NCBI GenBank assembly: GCA_038503065.1
Contig: JBCAMK010000016.1
Span: forward strand, 1,668,789-1,732,788
Reading direction: 5' to 3'
DNA: 64,000 bases
Source: Paragyromitra xinjiangensis
Taxonomy: Eukaryota; Ascomycota; Pezizomycetes; Pezizales; Discinaceae
The notes under the pieces were generated by a model. That model had not been told where the DNA came from, ran no database searches, and saw only the letters and a list, made by a program, of their open reading frames with translations. Position numbers and translations under genes: made by a program. Shown one piece after another: positions 12,544-24,019 of the stretch (positions are counted from its first letter, which is position 1; each line of letters opens with the position of its first letter).

Positions 12544-15500
12544 ATGAGATTGACGATACGGAGTCTTTACTCAGTGGGATGCCTTTTGGCGCTCACATTG
12601 GTGACAGTTGTTCTTGCTTCTCCTACTGGCCAGTCAAAAAGTCTTTTTGGGCGAAAGCCAAGTGATTATATTATCCCAAGGGATGACAACAACCTTCAAA
12701 AAGTGGTGGGTGCTAGGATGAACTCTTAAGGTGCAATAGCTATTTTGGCTTATAATGAGTAAACTTATTTAGGTGACTTGGGATGAACACTCCCTATTCT
12801 TAAATGGCGAGAGGATAATGATCTTCTCTGGTGAAGTCCATCCATGGAGGTAAGACATTCCACATGCGATGCCCCGAGGTGAGAATTGCAAAAAAGATTG
12901 ACACCGGACAGGCTACCAGTTACCTCGCTCTGGCTTGATGTCTTCGAAAAGATCAAGGCTCTTGGGTTCAACGCGGTTTCCTTTTATGCTCATTGGGGAC
13001 TGGTTGAATATAAGAGGGGCGATTTCAATTTTGATGGCATCCGATCTTACACACCATTCTTTGACGCTGCTCGTCAAGCAGGAATCTACCTCATTGCCCG
13101 CCCTGGTCCATACATCAATGCCGAGACCACCGGTGGTGGATTCCCGGGATGGGGCACTAGGGTTGAAGGTGCCTGGAGATCCGAGAATGCAACTTATCTA
13201 GATGCCATCAAGGAATATGTGCAAAAGATTTCAGAAATCATCGCGCCAGAGCAGATCACGAATGGTGGATCCGTCATCTTGTTCCAGCCTGAGAATGAGT
13301 TCTCGGTTGGTACTCCCTACATCCCATGGCCGCAGTCTAGGTATATGGAAATTCTACAAGACTCGTTTAGGGCAGCTGGAATCGTGGTTCCCATGATCTC
13401 AAACGATGTTTGGGGTGGTTTTGCGAACTATGTTCCAGGTTCCGGTGAGGGTCAGGTAGATATCTACGGTTATGATGGGTATCCTCAAGGTATGTATCTC
13501 TATAAGCTGAGTGGTGCGTCAGAGTAGATCAGGGTTGACTTTATATAGGTTTCGATTGTGCCAATCCGTACAAGTGGGGTGACAACAACCTCCCAACCGA
13601 TTTCTATGCAACCCACATGAGCGTCTCGCCTCACACTCCAAATTCAATTATGGAGTTCCAAGGAGGTGCATTCGATCCTTGGGGAGGTCCTGGCTACGAG
13701 GCTTGCGCAATTTTGTTGAATCACGAATTCGAAAGGGTTTTCTATAAGAACAAGATTTCTTTCTCGACTACAATATTCAATCTTTACATGGTTAGTTTTC
13801 TTAGATTTTTTATCAGTCATCCTACTGTTTTTATAAGCTTAACGGAGAATTAATTCAAATGGTAATAGACTTTCGGAGGCACTAACTGGGGAGGTATCTC
13901 ACACCCTGGAGTCTATACCAGTTATGACTACGGAAGTGCTATTTCCGAGACTCGCAGTATCAGCCGGGAGAAATACAGCGAACTCAAGCTTGAAGCGAAC
14001 TTCCTTAAGGTGTCGCCAGCTTATCTCACTACGGTTCCACAAAACTTGATTCCTAACACAATCAATGGGTCTTTTACTACCAACCCTGCTCTTGCTGTCA
14101 CAGAGGTCAAGGATGTAGTCGGTAATAAGACTACGTTTTGGGTTGTTAGACACGCGGCATACAACTCACTTGAGAAATCAAGCTACAAGTTGACCGTGCC
14201 TACCAGCTTGGGTAACCTATCAATCCCGCAATTAGGCGGCAGCCTTACACTTGATGGACGTGACTCCAAGATCCACGTTACCGATTATGCATTTGGTGAC
14301 AAGACCATTCTGTATTCCTCCGGTGAAATTTTTACCTGGTGAGTACCAAGTTTCGATTCCTCGGACAGAGAGGAGAAGAGTTTATTAAGTTGTTTCTGCA
14401 GGAAAAAATTCGGTCACAAGCACGTTCTTGTTCTCTTCGGTGCACCCGGCGAGACTCATGAAACTGCTTTCGCGTACACAGGGAAAGCGCCAGCTGTCAA
14501 AGTCGCCGACAATAAGACCATTACCAAGTCTCGAGCAACAGGCGGCTCACTCATCATCAACTACGTGACTACTGGTCAAACGGTAGTTGAGATTGGGGAT
14601 GATATTTTGATTTATTTGGTTGACAGGAACACAGCCTATAGGTTCTGGGTTCCCGATATACCTGCTGATAAGGTGGTTCCAGGACCAGCCTATAGTACTG
14701 AGGAATCTGTAATCATCAAGGGTACCTATTTGATTCGTTCAGCCGACATTAATGGTAGCACATTAACTATCAGAGGTGACATCAACACTACCGAGACAAT
14801 CGAAATTGTAACAGGGAGCGGCGTGAAGAAAGTCAAGTTTAATGGCGACGATGTGAAGGTGGAAACAAGTTCTTATGGTACTCTGTTGGGTAAATTAGTA
14901 TACAACAAGCCGAATTTAGCACTGCCAGCTCTGAGCAAACTTACATGGGTATGCATATCTCTTTACTACCGTTGTGTACTTTGGGCGGAAGACTGACTTG
15001 GAGGCTTCTAGAAATATGCCGACAGTTTGCCAGAGATCGGCAGCAAGTATGATGACAGCAAATGGACCAATGCCGATAAAAAGGACACAACAAACCCAAG
15101 AGCGTTGACAACACCACAAAACCTGTATTCTAGTGAATATGGCTACCATACAGGAAATATTTTGTGGAGAGGCCACTTCACGGCCACTGGAAAAGAAACC
15201 AGTTTCAATGCCACTCTGGCGGGCGGTAGTGCCTTCGGTTTCAGTGTGTGGTTGAACTCCGATCTTTTGGGTTCCTGGTACGGGTACGATGCCGGAAACT
15301 CGGGGAACAAGACTTTCACTTTCCCAACCTTGAAGAAAGGGAGCAAGAACACCATCACTATCCTCCAGGACCATCAAGGTCTGAATGAGGACTGGACTGC
15401 TGGGTCGGATGATTTCAAGTCTCCAAGAGGCATTCTTTACTACGAGTTTAAGGGAAGCCCAGATACCGTTGTCTCCTGGAAGTTGACCGGAAACTTGGGG

Positions 15501-16126
15501 GGTGAAACTGTGAGAAGCTTAAATCCCGCAAATTGCATAGTCTAAAATCTGTGCTAACGAGAATTAGTACATTGACCGAACTCGTGGGCCGTTTAACGAA
15601 GGTGGTCTGTACGCTGAACGCCAAGGATGGCATTATCCTGGCTTCGATACTGGAAAGTGGGAGAAGAAAACTCCTATTGACGGCGTCAAGTCAGCAGGAG
15701 TTGGTTTCTTCCAGTATATTCCCCATTTCCCCTCCTTGCTTTTTTTGGGGGGGGGGAGCATAAACTGACTGATGTCACAGGACTGAGTTCAATCTCAATT
15801 TGCCGAAGGGTTACGATATCCCTCTTGCATTCAAGTTCACCAACTCGACTGAAACACCGAACTTTAGAGCACAAATATATGTTAATGGATACCAATTTGG
15901 CAAATATGCGAACAACGTCGGCCCACAAATCGAGTTTCCCGTCCCTGAAGGTATCATCAACCATCAAGGAAAGAACACCCTTGGCGTTTCACTCTGGGCT
16001 ATGGATAAAGCAGGTGCAAAGATCGGAGGGTTGGAGCTCGTAACAACTGCACTTATTCAAAGTGGTTTCGGGGAGGTGGAGGCTAGTGAGCAGCCAAAAT
16101 GGAAGGAAAGAAAGGGAGCATACTAA
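12544..16126 (+). CDS. lacA: Secreted GH35 beta-galactosidase, nine exons
   Basis: It hydrolyses terminal beta-D-galactosyl residues from galactosides and plant wall polymers outside the cell. Exons by inspection: 12544-12705, 12773-12849, 12912-13489, 13549-13790, 13869-14338, 14402-14948, 15012-15509, 15568-15713 and 15781-16126. Together they make 3066 nt and 1021 aa, matching the roughly 1000-aa fungal family. Every junction restores family sequence, for example VVTWDEHS, FGGTNWG and [14 protein letters not shown]. Residues 1 to about 25 are a signal peptide. The TIM-barrel holds the GPYINAE motif, the acid/base Glu in QPENE (about E209) and the nucleophile in MEFQGG (about E308). The later part carries the beta-rich and jelly-roll domains typical of Aspergillus LacA-type enzymes. 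Introns are 57-78 nt, several with GTATG(T/C) or GTGAG(T/A) donors. It appears intact. The symbol follows the Aspergillus name. Confidence 0.95.
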
Positions 16127-16759
16127 GGATGGTGTGCTTTCGAACCGAAAGAGTTGGACCAAAAATCACGAACTGTATAATAGGATGAAATTTGGGCCTG
16201 GGTGGTTATGGTGAAATATAATCAGTGTGAAAGAGTCAAGAAACAAAGTTACAGATCGTTGCTGTGTGATATCTAGGACAAAGCGATCAAGGGGTTGTGG
16301 TTGCTGCGATGAATCAGTCAATTGGCCAAACTAAATAACTATTGCTTTCCAAACCTAGTGTCATTTTGAAACACCGTGACGGCGTGACGGCGCTTTGTTC
16401 ACATTCCATGCCTTTTTAAGTGAAATGCCTATCTTGGCTTGCCGTGATACCTCGTGGGCTACATGTAGATTTGCGAACTAGCCGATGCTGAGCAGGTTCA
16501 AGGATAGCAAAAAAAAAGTTGTAAGAAAGAAGGAGAAAGAAAGAAAGAAAACTCTACCCCTAGGTTTCATCGCCCGGAAAGGTGAGTTAAAGCTGTCCAA
16601 AGGTACGTACGTACAACGACATCAGTTCGTTATATAATGCAGTGTATTTGTCGTTTTTGTAAATCAGACACGCACAACTACATGTACTCGAAGTACCACT
16701 CAGTCAACTGGTGACACTATATTCATAAACGAAACCAAGAAGCGATAAGAACTACCAGC
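16127..16759. other. Spacer between GH35 and the acylated mini-protein
   Basis: No gene is seen. A purine-rich tract (gaaagaaggagaaagaaag) lies near 16523-16550, and a GTAC tandem (ggtacgtacgtac) near 16601-16613. Confidence 0.4.
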
Positions 16760-16951
16760 ATGGGTTGTGGAATGAGCAAACAAAAATCAGTGCGTGAAAC
16801 TCTTCCAAATGACATTCCTACAATTAGAGTTTATGGGCCCACCAACTCGGGCCTTGAGCGAGAAGATGAAGTAGCATTTGAGGAGGATTTATGGAGAACT
16901 TATTATAAAAGGCAAATCTTGAAAGACGAAAGGGGTGGGATGCCGAATTAA
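16760..16951 (+). CDS. Mini-protein with dual-acylation N-terminus
   Basis: A 63-aa frame begins MGCGMSKQ. Gly2 with Ser at position 6 fits the N-myristoylation consensus, and Cys3 next to it is a typical palmitoylation site, so the peptide would anchor to the inner face of a membrane. The rest is charged and hydrophilic (REDEVAFEEDLWRTYYKRQ) and may form one helix. No family name is recognised; comparable MGC-type mini-proteins occur in fungi. Its short length means it could be missed by gene callers. The case rests on the N-terminal signal and ordinary composition. Confidence 0.5.
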   Translation: MGCGMSKQKSVRETLPNDIPTIRVYGPTNSGLEREDEVAFEEDLWRTYYKRQILKDERGGMPN

Positions 16952-17863
16952 CACTAAGGGGTCTGGTAACGGAGAAAAATGGGCATCCGGACTGAAAACA
17001 ATATGCCCATAGACGTCTAGACCCTCACCTGGAAAGTTTATCTTTATCTTGCCAATATCCACTGGAACTTCACAGAATACGCGACAGTCACAAGAGCCTT
17101 AAAATGTCAACACCGATTGATGGACGATACGTGCAACGTGCATCTGTTATATATCTCTTCGATCGACTTTTTGATTTTGTAGTCGAATTTTGGGTTCATC
17201 ACTTTACGAAAAGACTTCAGGGATACATAAATTGACCTATAATTTTCCAGCTATATGTACGTATATATATACTACATGTAGTATCCCATCGATATGAGTT
17301 GATAAAGCTGCCAACAATCTCGAGTGATAGCATAACATGCACAAGTAACCCTAACCCTAACCATTTTATTTTCGTGGCCTATAATACAAATAGACTCATG
17401 AGCCTTATAGAGATGTGTGTCGCTTCGGTCGATACACAAGAGAACAAGTTGCTTCAAGGAAGAGTAATGACATGTAGCCTATAGTGTTATACAACTTCCA
17501 AACAGGGAGCTTGCGGATCCCCAACATCAGGCCACACCAATATATTCTCTTCCTAGAATAACATAATTTGCGCAACCGGAGAGGGGTTATGACTCAAGGG
17601 TACAAATAATATTTTTGGCATCCTATGGGAAAGTTCTGGCCAACTTGTCCAAAACGTTCAAGTACAGAAACGCCAAGGCGGATATTATGTCAGCCGCCAA
17701 TGTACCCCAGACTTTCAAGGTGGCCTCATCTCGACTCTCTGTTTTAAATCTCCCCCCTCCGCTACCCCCCTCCTCATCTTCCTTCATCTCTCTGGGCTCG
17801 TTTGTTCATTCTATCTTCATCTCTGTATACATCCATAGTCTCTGATCTTCTTAATTCGTAGCC
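16952..17863 (+). promoter_or_regulatory. 5' region of the PDI gene with CT tract and telobox
   Basis: No gene is seen. A pyrimidine-rich block (about 17747-17820) sits just upstream of the PDI start, as is common for well-expressed fungal genes. A 2.7-unit telomere-type motif (17347-17362, aaccctaaccctaacc) lies about 500 nt before the ATG. Confidence 0.4.
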
Positions 17864-19557
17864 ATGGTTCTTCTCAGAGAGCTCGGCCTCGTCGCCTTCT
17901 TGGCTATGACCCATGGTGCAAATGCCTTCTACTCCAAGAACAGTGGAGTTCTCAATCTTGACGAAGGGAGCTTCAAAAAGGAGATTCTATCGTCTGAACA
18001 TGCTGCTGTAAGTATCTAGAGGAGTGTCGCTGCTTTTCGAGCAATGAGGCTCAAAATGATGATATGAGCTAGAATGAAACTAATCTGTATCCATGTTTTA
18101 GGTTGTAGAGTAAAAAACCCCTCCCCATGTCATAGTCTTTACACATTCAGTCCCTGAGACTAAATCAATTCTACTTACAATAAAGATTCTTTGCGCCATG
18201 GTGTTAGTATCCATCTCCTAGTCATTTAATAACTATCATCAGTTGAGAACCAGGCTACTGACCAGTATTCCTTCAATAGGTGGGCACTGTCAAAATCTCA
18301 AGCCGGACTATGAGAAGGTTGCGAAATCCCTCAAAGGCATTGCCAAAGTCGCTGCCGTCAATTGCGACGAAGAACAGAATAAGGGCCTGTGCGCGCAACA
18401 GGGTATCCAGGGTTTCCCCACACTGAAGATCTTCAAGCCCTCTGGCAAGAAAGGGAAACCCACTGTGGAAGGTTGATATTTAATCAAATTCGCGTTTACG
18501 ATTTTTTATATCGCCTTGGTGTTGACTGATGTGCGTGTAGATTACCAGGGCCCCCGAACAGCTAAAAGCATCGCCGACGCCGTCGCCGACCGTATTCCCA
18601 ACCACGTCGCACGCATTACCTCGAGCAAGCTTGATAACTTCCTATCCGAGAAGAATGAGACGACTAAAGCTATTTTGTTCACAAACAAGGGCGTAACTAG
18701 TGCCTTGTGGAAGGCTCTTGCGATCGATTTCTTAGGATCGATAACTTTCGCCCAGATCAGGGATAAGGAGTTGGAGGCTATCGATGCGTTCGGCATCGAG
18801 AAATATCCAACCATTGTCGTTCTTCCTGGCGGCGATAAAGACGGGATTGTGTATGACGGAAAGGTCCAGAAGGATGATCTATTTAAATTCTTCAAGACCA
18901 TCGCACCCCCGGCCAAGGAACCCGAACCCTCTTCAAAACCCACCAAGAAGGAGAAGAAGCCCAAGAAGGCTGAAGAGCAGAAACCGATTGTCCAGGAGGA
19001 CAAAACCGAAACAGAAGATGCCCCACCTACCGAGGAAGAGAAGGTTCCCGAGCCCGAGAAACGTGTGTATAACCCTAACCCTGATCAGCTGTCTCAATTC
19101 TTTCAGCTAACAAGATGATATAGCCAAGCCCGAAGTCCCTGAGCTCGCCGATCAAACTGCTCTCACCGAAACCTGCCTCTCCCCAAAATCCAAGACCTGT
19201 GTTCTCGCTATAGTCCCAGCTGATTCCACCACTGAGACACTCCAAAAAGTTCATGAAACCCTCTTGGGCAGGCCCGTGAACCCGTTCCACCTCTACAAGC
19301 TCTCAGCTTCCTCTGCGCATGCTAAGAACCTAGTCGCTAAGCTCGACCTAGCTAAAGATACAACGGCTATTGTTGCCGTCAATGCAAAGAGGAAGTGGGT
19401 TAGGAAGTTTGCGGGCATTATCGATAGTGAAGTGGATATATTGGCGTGGTTGGATGCTGTGAGAGTGGGAGATGTGTGGAAAGAGAAGCTGCCGTCAGGA
19501 TTGGTGGTGGAGGAGAAAGTGGAGGAGAAAGTGGAGGAAGACCACGATGAGTTGTAA
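17864..19557 (+). CDS. ER protein disulfide isomerase (MPD1/P5-like)
   Basis: It forms and isomerises disulfide bonds in the ER lumen. Exons: 17864-18007, 18102-18109 (8 nt), 18186-18202 (17 nt), 18280-18471, 18541-19062 and 19115-19557. The total is 1326 nt and 441 aa. The signal peptide (ending GANA) is followed by a thioredoxin domain with FFAPWCGHC (Cys57, Cys60) and the GFPT cis-proline loop. A second thioredoxin-like domain without cysteines follows, then a Lys/Glu/Pro-rich linker. The C-terminal domain ends in HDEL, the ER retrieval signal. One redox-active domain fits the MPD1/P5 branch rather than classical two-site PDI. The catalytic motif is coded by two microexons plus the start of exon 4; all junctions are GT..AG and in phase. 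The last intron (52 nt) carries a telomere-type repeat next to its branch region. Confidence 0.93.
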
Positions 19558-21760
19558 ATGTTGATGGATACTTGACTGATCACCAGAGTTTTCTCTGTAT
19601 GGTGTTTGCATTGTTGCGTTTCTGAGCTGGATTCTGCGTAGCGTATGGCAAAAAGGCATTTCAGGCAGCGTGTAAGGGGAGACTGAGTTAACTTAAGCGC
19701 ACACTGGGATTTCGTTGATATATATTTTTGTTGTCAGGTTGATTGTTCCTTCGAACGTTCTATCTGTGTTGATACTCCCTCTTGATCTTTTGAATGGTAT
19801 TTTGCCTGGTATCGAAATTTTTGGTTATAAAACAATAAGAAAAAGCCATCCCATTCACTTTAATGCTCCTGGACGTTGTCTTCATCCAAGTGCCAAAGCT
19901 CCAACAGTGGTATGAGTTTGGTTGTTCATGATATTCCATTAAGGCTATGAATCCACGAGAGGAGCGACCATACCTTATCTCAAGAAATTGTATCCCTTTA
20001 AGCACTTTGGATATGGAACTTATTCACTTTCGCAGGTTATAAAAACCAAGGGTTGGTGCTATTTGAGTTTTGGTGCTACGGTGGCATTATCACGTCGCGT
20101 TTGATTTGACGGGGTTCTATTAACTTTGGGATGCATGAATTTGTCAATCAATCGTTACTTCAATTTCTTTGTAAGGTAGTTGGTAATTTATCTCAGTGTA
20201 AGAAGCTGTAATAAGTAGCTAGTGGGACTTAGTGCAAACAGAAAATTTAAGCGAGCTTATCATCCATTAGCCCATCCTAAAGTCAAGATCCCCCACCATA
20301 ACTGAGTTTTCAGTTCTCGGAGATCCGAGGACATTCCAATGGGTGTCAAATGAATACCATTGGTTATGTGAAATAGGGTTCGACGGATCCGTGGTAATGG
20401 TCAACTGCGATCGGTAGACGTGAGAGGGGGCGGTGAGAGGTTAGGTTCTAGATTTGATATATATCGTTTACTCAACCACTGCAGATATCAACCAACTTTC
20501 TAATTTGCACTTTACAGTAGAGCCTCAGAAAATAGAAGAAGTTAGACCCTGTGAAGTTTTACCTCAGTCAATTGCCGTGGTGGGGCGAAGAGCAAGATTT
20601 GCTGCAATGGGGTGATTGGATGAAGAAAAACTCTGTCGGCTGAGTGCTTGATCATGACCCTTTGAGCAGGCATTACCTTACCAGGTCGATAGCAGTTGAG
20701 TACTGAACAAAGCTACAGCAACACATCACCTTTGGTATTCGCTGTCATTTCGGTGAGGTCTGTAATCTGCAGGTACCTGACCATCACCAAATATATTGAC
20801 GGAAATGAAACCTACACCGGACTCTGTACCGGCCGGGTCGCGTCGGACGCATGGTATGCTGTGTTGGTCTGGCCCACATTCGAAACGTTAGAGGTTTATG
20901 AGCATCGGGGCGACTTTCGCTCTTTGATGAGGCTCATTGTGACAAATCGGGATCGTTGCCCAAAATAGCGGGTGCTCCCTCCTTTAGCGAGCGTGCTCCA
21001 GCCCACTCAACCTGTACTTTACGCACTATGTATGTATCTACCGATTACTTAGGGGCTGGGCATGAATATATTCTTGCTCTAGAGAATACAGTAAGGTATT
21101 TAGACAATTATTGGGTTCGTCTCCGTGTTCTTCCCCTCCTCTAGGGCATTTATCGATATCCTCCTATCCAGGGGCACCGGAGAGACGAGGGCTGTGCATG
21201 CGCTAGGTCTGTCCCTTATAAAATGAAGACTACTAATCGATGATTGGTCTGATACAGGAGTGCGGGGCATGTTTCCTCTGCGTAGATAAATATGTTATCT
21301 GCTGCCCCCAAGTAAAAGAGTCAACAGCCTGCCGCTGCAGGCACATTTGGGTTCGACGCAGTACTCGCCGATGAATCACCATAACGTATTGTATTGCATA
21401 TTATTGGTAATCAGTAAGTCATAAAAGTTCCAGCAGTGCTTCCTCTTCTGCCGCCTACCAAGCGATTGTGCGGACAGAAAATCTCACATAGGTAGCTGCC
21501 CGCCCTGATATTCCGTTTGATGTGAAAACTGAGCTTCAGGGCATGGTGTGATATTACGGCTGATGAATCTAGTGATCATTCCACGCGGCTCTAACGATTC
21601 CCACCTTCAAGCTCACTTAAAACTCGATTAGTATATAACTTGGGGGGAAAGGTATGGTTCTTCACTCAAAACCTCCTAGAGTATGAATAGGAGCTAAAAG
21701 CAACGAATAGTACAGTCGCAGCGATACTTACAGCATAAATTTACACGAATACCCCTCAAT
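19558..21760. other. Intergenic, no gene seen
   Basis: About 2.2 kb. Short frames near 20696-21144 show no recognisable family and no splice-supported extension. I make no call here. A TATATAA candidate lies near 21632, some 125 nt before the next start. Confidence 0.45.
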
Positions 21761-24019
21761 ATGAGCGAACTTATTGGGTCGAGCCCACCTAAAGGCCGAC
21801 AATCCTCAACAGACGAAGAAACCGATGAGTTCATTAGCAAAGGAAGGCCATTCGGATATGGATATCAAGAGATCCCGAATCCAAACCTAGTCCGTTCGGG
21901 ATCAATCTGGTCGAGGACGGTGACGAAGCTTGGCCGGTTCCAACTAGCCATCTTGGTTGTAGGGGGTATTGGCCTTCTCACAGGTATAGGGGTTTTACGA
22001 TACTTGTGGCCGTGGCCATCCAGAGGAGATTCGGACAAACACTGGGAGGCGGTTGTTTTCTCGGGCTGGCTATTACGAGTCATCACCCTCAGTTGCATCG
22101 TGATTAGGGTATCCATGGCGATGCAAGCGACGGTCTTCTCTATGGTTATGGCTTCCATCGCCCTTCAGCGCAGCAAGGTCCTTGTACAAGACGTCGCCTC
22201 TGTGTCTATCTTCAGATTCACAAACTCGGGGCCCCACTACATGATTCTCCCACTCCTCCGTACAAGTAAAGAGTGGAAATCATACTTGGCGGTAGTCGTG
22301 ACAGTACTCATCTCGATGACAACCATCGCGAGCCAATTTACATCAACCATCCTCTTTATGGATATTGGCACAAAGAACCTCAAGACTAGGGGAAAAGATT
22401 TTAACGTTTCTTACGGTGGGGATAGTGCGCAATTAAACGAATTTTATGTTGGCACTACTGCCAGCAAATGGGATAGTAGGCCGTCCGTGTTCCAAGCTTT
22501 CGCGGAGGACGCTAGTCCAAATATAAAGCTCGAGGGGCATCCAAATGGCGGTGGGTTGTTTGCTACCGGTCATAGCCTTCGGGCATTGTTCCCATTGGCG
22601 AAGCAGCAAAGGTTATTGCTTGCACAGTACGACGGCCCTGCAGCTGTGATAGACTCACGAGTTGCTTGTGTATCACCATATATTATGGAGCTGACTGTCA
22701 CGGGATCCGATGCTGAGGAGCAAGGAATGGACATCTATGGAGTGGCTTCTGCAGATACACTTCTCGACTACTCAGATAAGCTGGCACACTTTGGTTTTTT
22801 CGCGGAGGGCAATCGGTCCAGCAATTTCTTCGACGATTTCACGTTTAACTGCAGGTGGCCCAACGAAATGACTCCCTTAGGCAAACCTTTCCCCGAATGG
22901 AAGGTCTCATTGTGCGAACTTCCCGAGGGCAACTTCATAGAAACATATGATGACGACTTAAGCCTCGGTTTTGTGGTGTTTAACATGTCTGGAATACCCG
23001 ATTTGTGGCTCAACACGACTGTTAACGAAACAGAAATTGGATTTGGAAATCAAAGTGATGGAGAATGGACAAAACTATCATACCCAGCGCCAAACGGCGG
23101 GTCCAGCTTTTTGAATTTAAGTATCAGCTTTTGTTTTACTTCTTTCACCGCAAAGAATGCCGTGGTCTCCGCATATGCGGACTGGAATCTCACCGAGCCC
23201 GTACTATCGAAAAGCACAGATGCTCCACGCTACAATACCACCTTGATAAGAAGACATCTAGGAGTAGGAAACGATGAAACGATTGATCTTGATCATACAA
23301 CCCGGGGTATCCTTGAACTCACCTACGTAGACCATGAATCCATGGCAAATCTTTCAGATACCGAAGTCTACATCAGGGAATCCCTTATAGACCAAAGCTT
23401 GGGCCCCTCCTTTGATTTGCCTAATCCAACAGCTCGTATGTGTATCTGGTGTATGCCTAACGTTCGGGTTCATGAAGGATTCATTGCAATCTTCAACGAT
23501 GCTCTTGTCACAACTGGTCATCCCGCTCTAGCTATTCAAGCATTCCTCACAGCGCGCGCCCTCCAGATCTACGATGAGAAGTCACCGGATTTTCAGTTTT
23601 CTCAAATCGCCTCTGTGAGCCTTCTCCAACCTTTCCAGGTGCCTACGTCGATGGGGGGTTTTTACGCCGTTTGCGCTGTGATTACTTTCCACCTCATGTT
23701 GATGTTGTACGTTGTCTTCTTGTTCTTCAAGATCGACGAACAAACCTCTCTCGGACAGGCATGGCAGACGATAGGACAGATACATGGTCAAGAAATGCAA
23801 GAAATTTTAGCAGTCGCCAAAACTTCAACTGATCGCGAGGTCAAGAAGTGGCTAGTCGAGAAGGAAGAGAACTCTACCGTAGTCGGGCTTCGAGGGGGGA
23901 GTGTTGTGAGAACTTCACCGAAAGCCGATTTACACTCTGGAAGCGAATCCATATACGGTGGCCGGCCTCAATCAATACTATCTTTCAGATCGACTCGGGT
24001 AGGCATTCGTCCCCCTTAA
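21761..24019 (+). CDS. Fungal multi-TM protein with large ectodomain
   Basis: A single uninterrupted frame encodes 752 aa. A hydrophilic N-terminal tail (Ser/Glu-rich, 1-55) precedes three hydrophobic regions: about 59-80 (LAILVVGGIGLLTGIGVLRY), about 100-137 and about 180-205. A roughly 400-residue region follows with many N-glycosylation sequons (NRSS, NMSG, NTTV, NETE, NQSD, NLS, NLT, NTT) and several cysteines, consistent with an extracellular domain. One more TM segment lies near 625-650 (ITFHLMLMLYVVFLF), and the C-terminus is cytosolic and charged. This is the layout of a large group of uncharacterised Pezizomycotina membrane proteins. No catalytic motif is visible. The broken minus-strand gene at 44.9-47.1 kb has a similar layout but is not an obvious close paralogue. 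Confidence 0.75.
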   Translation: MSELIGSSPPKGRQSSTDEETDEFISKGRPFGYGYQEIPNPNLVRSGSIWSRTVTKLGRFQLAILVVGGIGLLTGIGVLRYLWPWPSRGDSDKHWEAVVFSGWLLRVITLSCIVIRVSMAMQATVFSMVMASIALQRSKVLVQDVASVSIFRFTNSGPHYMILPLLRTSKEWKSYLAVVVTVLISMTTIASQFTSTILFMDIGTKNLKTRGKDFNVSYGGDSAQLNEFYVGTTASKWDSRPSVFQAFAEDASPNIKLEGHPNGGGLFATGHSLRALFPLAKQQRLLLAQYDGPAAVIDSRVACVSPYIMELTVTGSDAEEQGMDIYGVASADTLLDYSDKLAHFGFFAEGNRSSNFFDDFTFNCRWPNEMTPLGKPFPEWKVSLCELPEGNFIETYDDDLSLGFVVFNMSGIPDLWLNTTVNETEIGFGNQSDGEWTKLSYPAPNGGSSFLNLSISFCFTSFTAKNAVVSAYADWNLTEPVLSKSTDAPRYNTTLIRRHLGVGNDETIDLDHTTRGILELTYVDHESMANLSDTEVYIRESLIDQSLGPSFDLPNPTARMCIWCMPNVRVHEGFIAIFNDALVTTGHPALAIQAFLTARALQIYDEKSPDFQFSQIASVSLLQPFQVPTSMGGFYAVCAVITFHLMLMLYVVFLFFKIDEQTSLGQAWQTIGQIHGQEMQEILAVAKTSTDREVKKWLVEKEENSTVVGLRGGSVVRTSPKADLHSGSESIYGGRPQSILSFRSTRVGIRPP

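Noticed and set aside
17615..17845. 76-codon frame upstream of PDI
   Set aside because: Its second half is the CT-rich leader (PPPLPPSSSSF), and it stops before the real signal peptide start.
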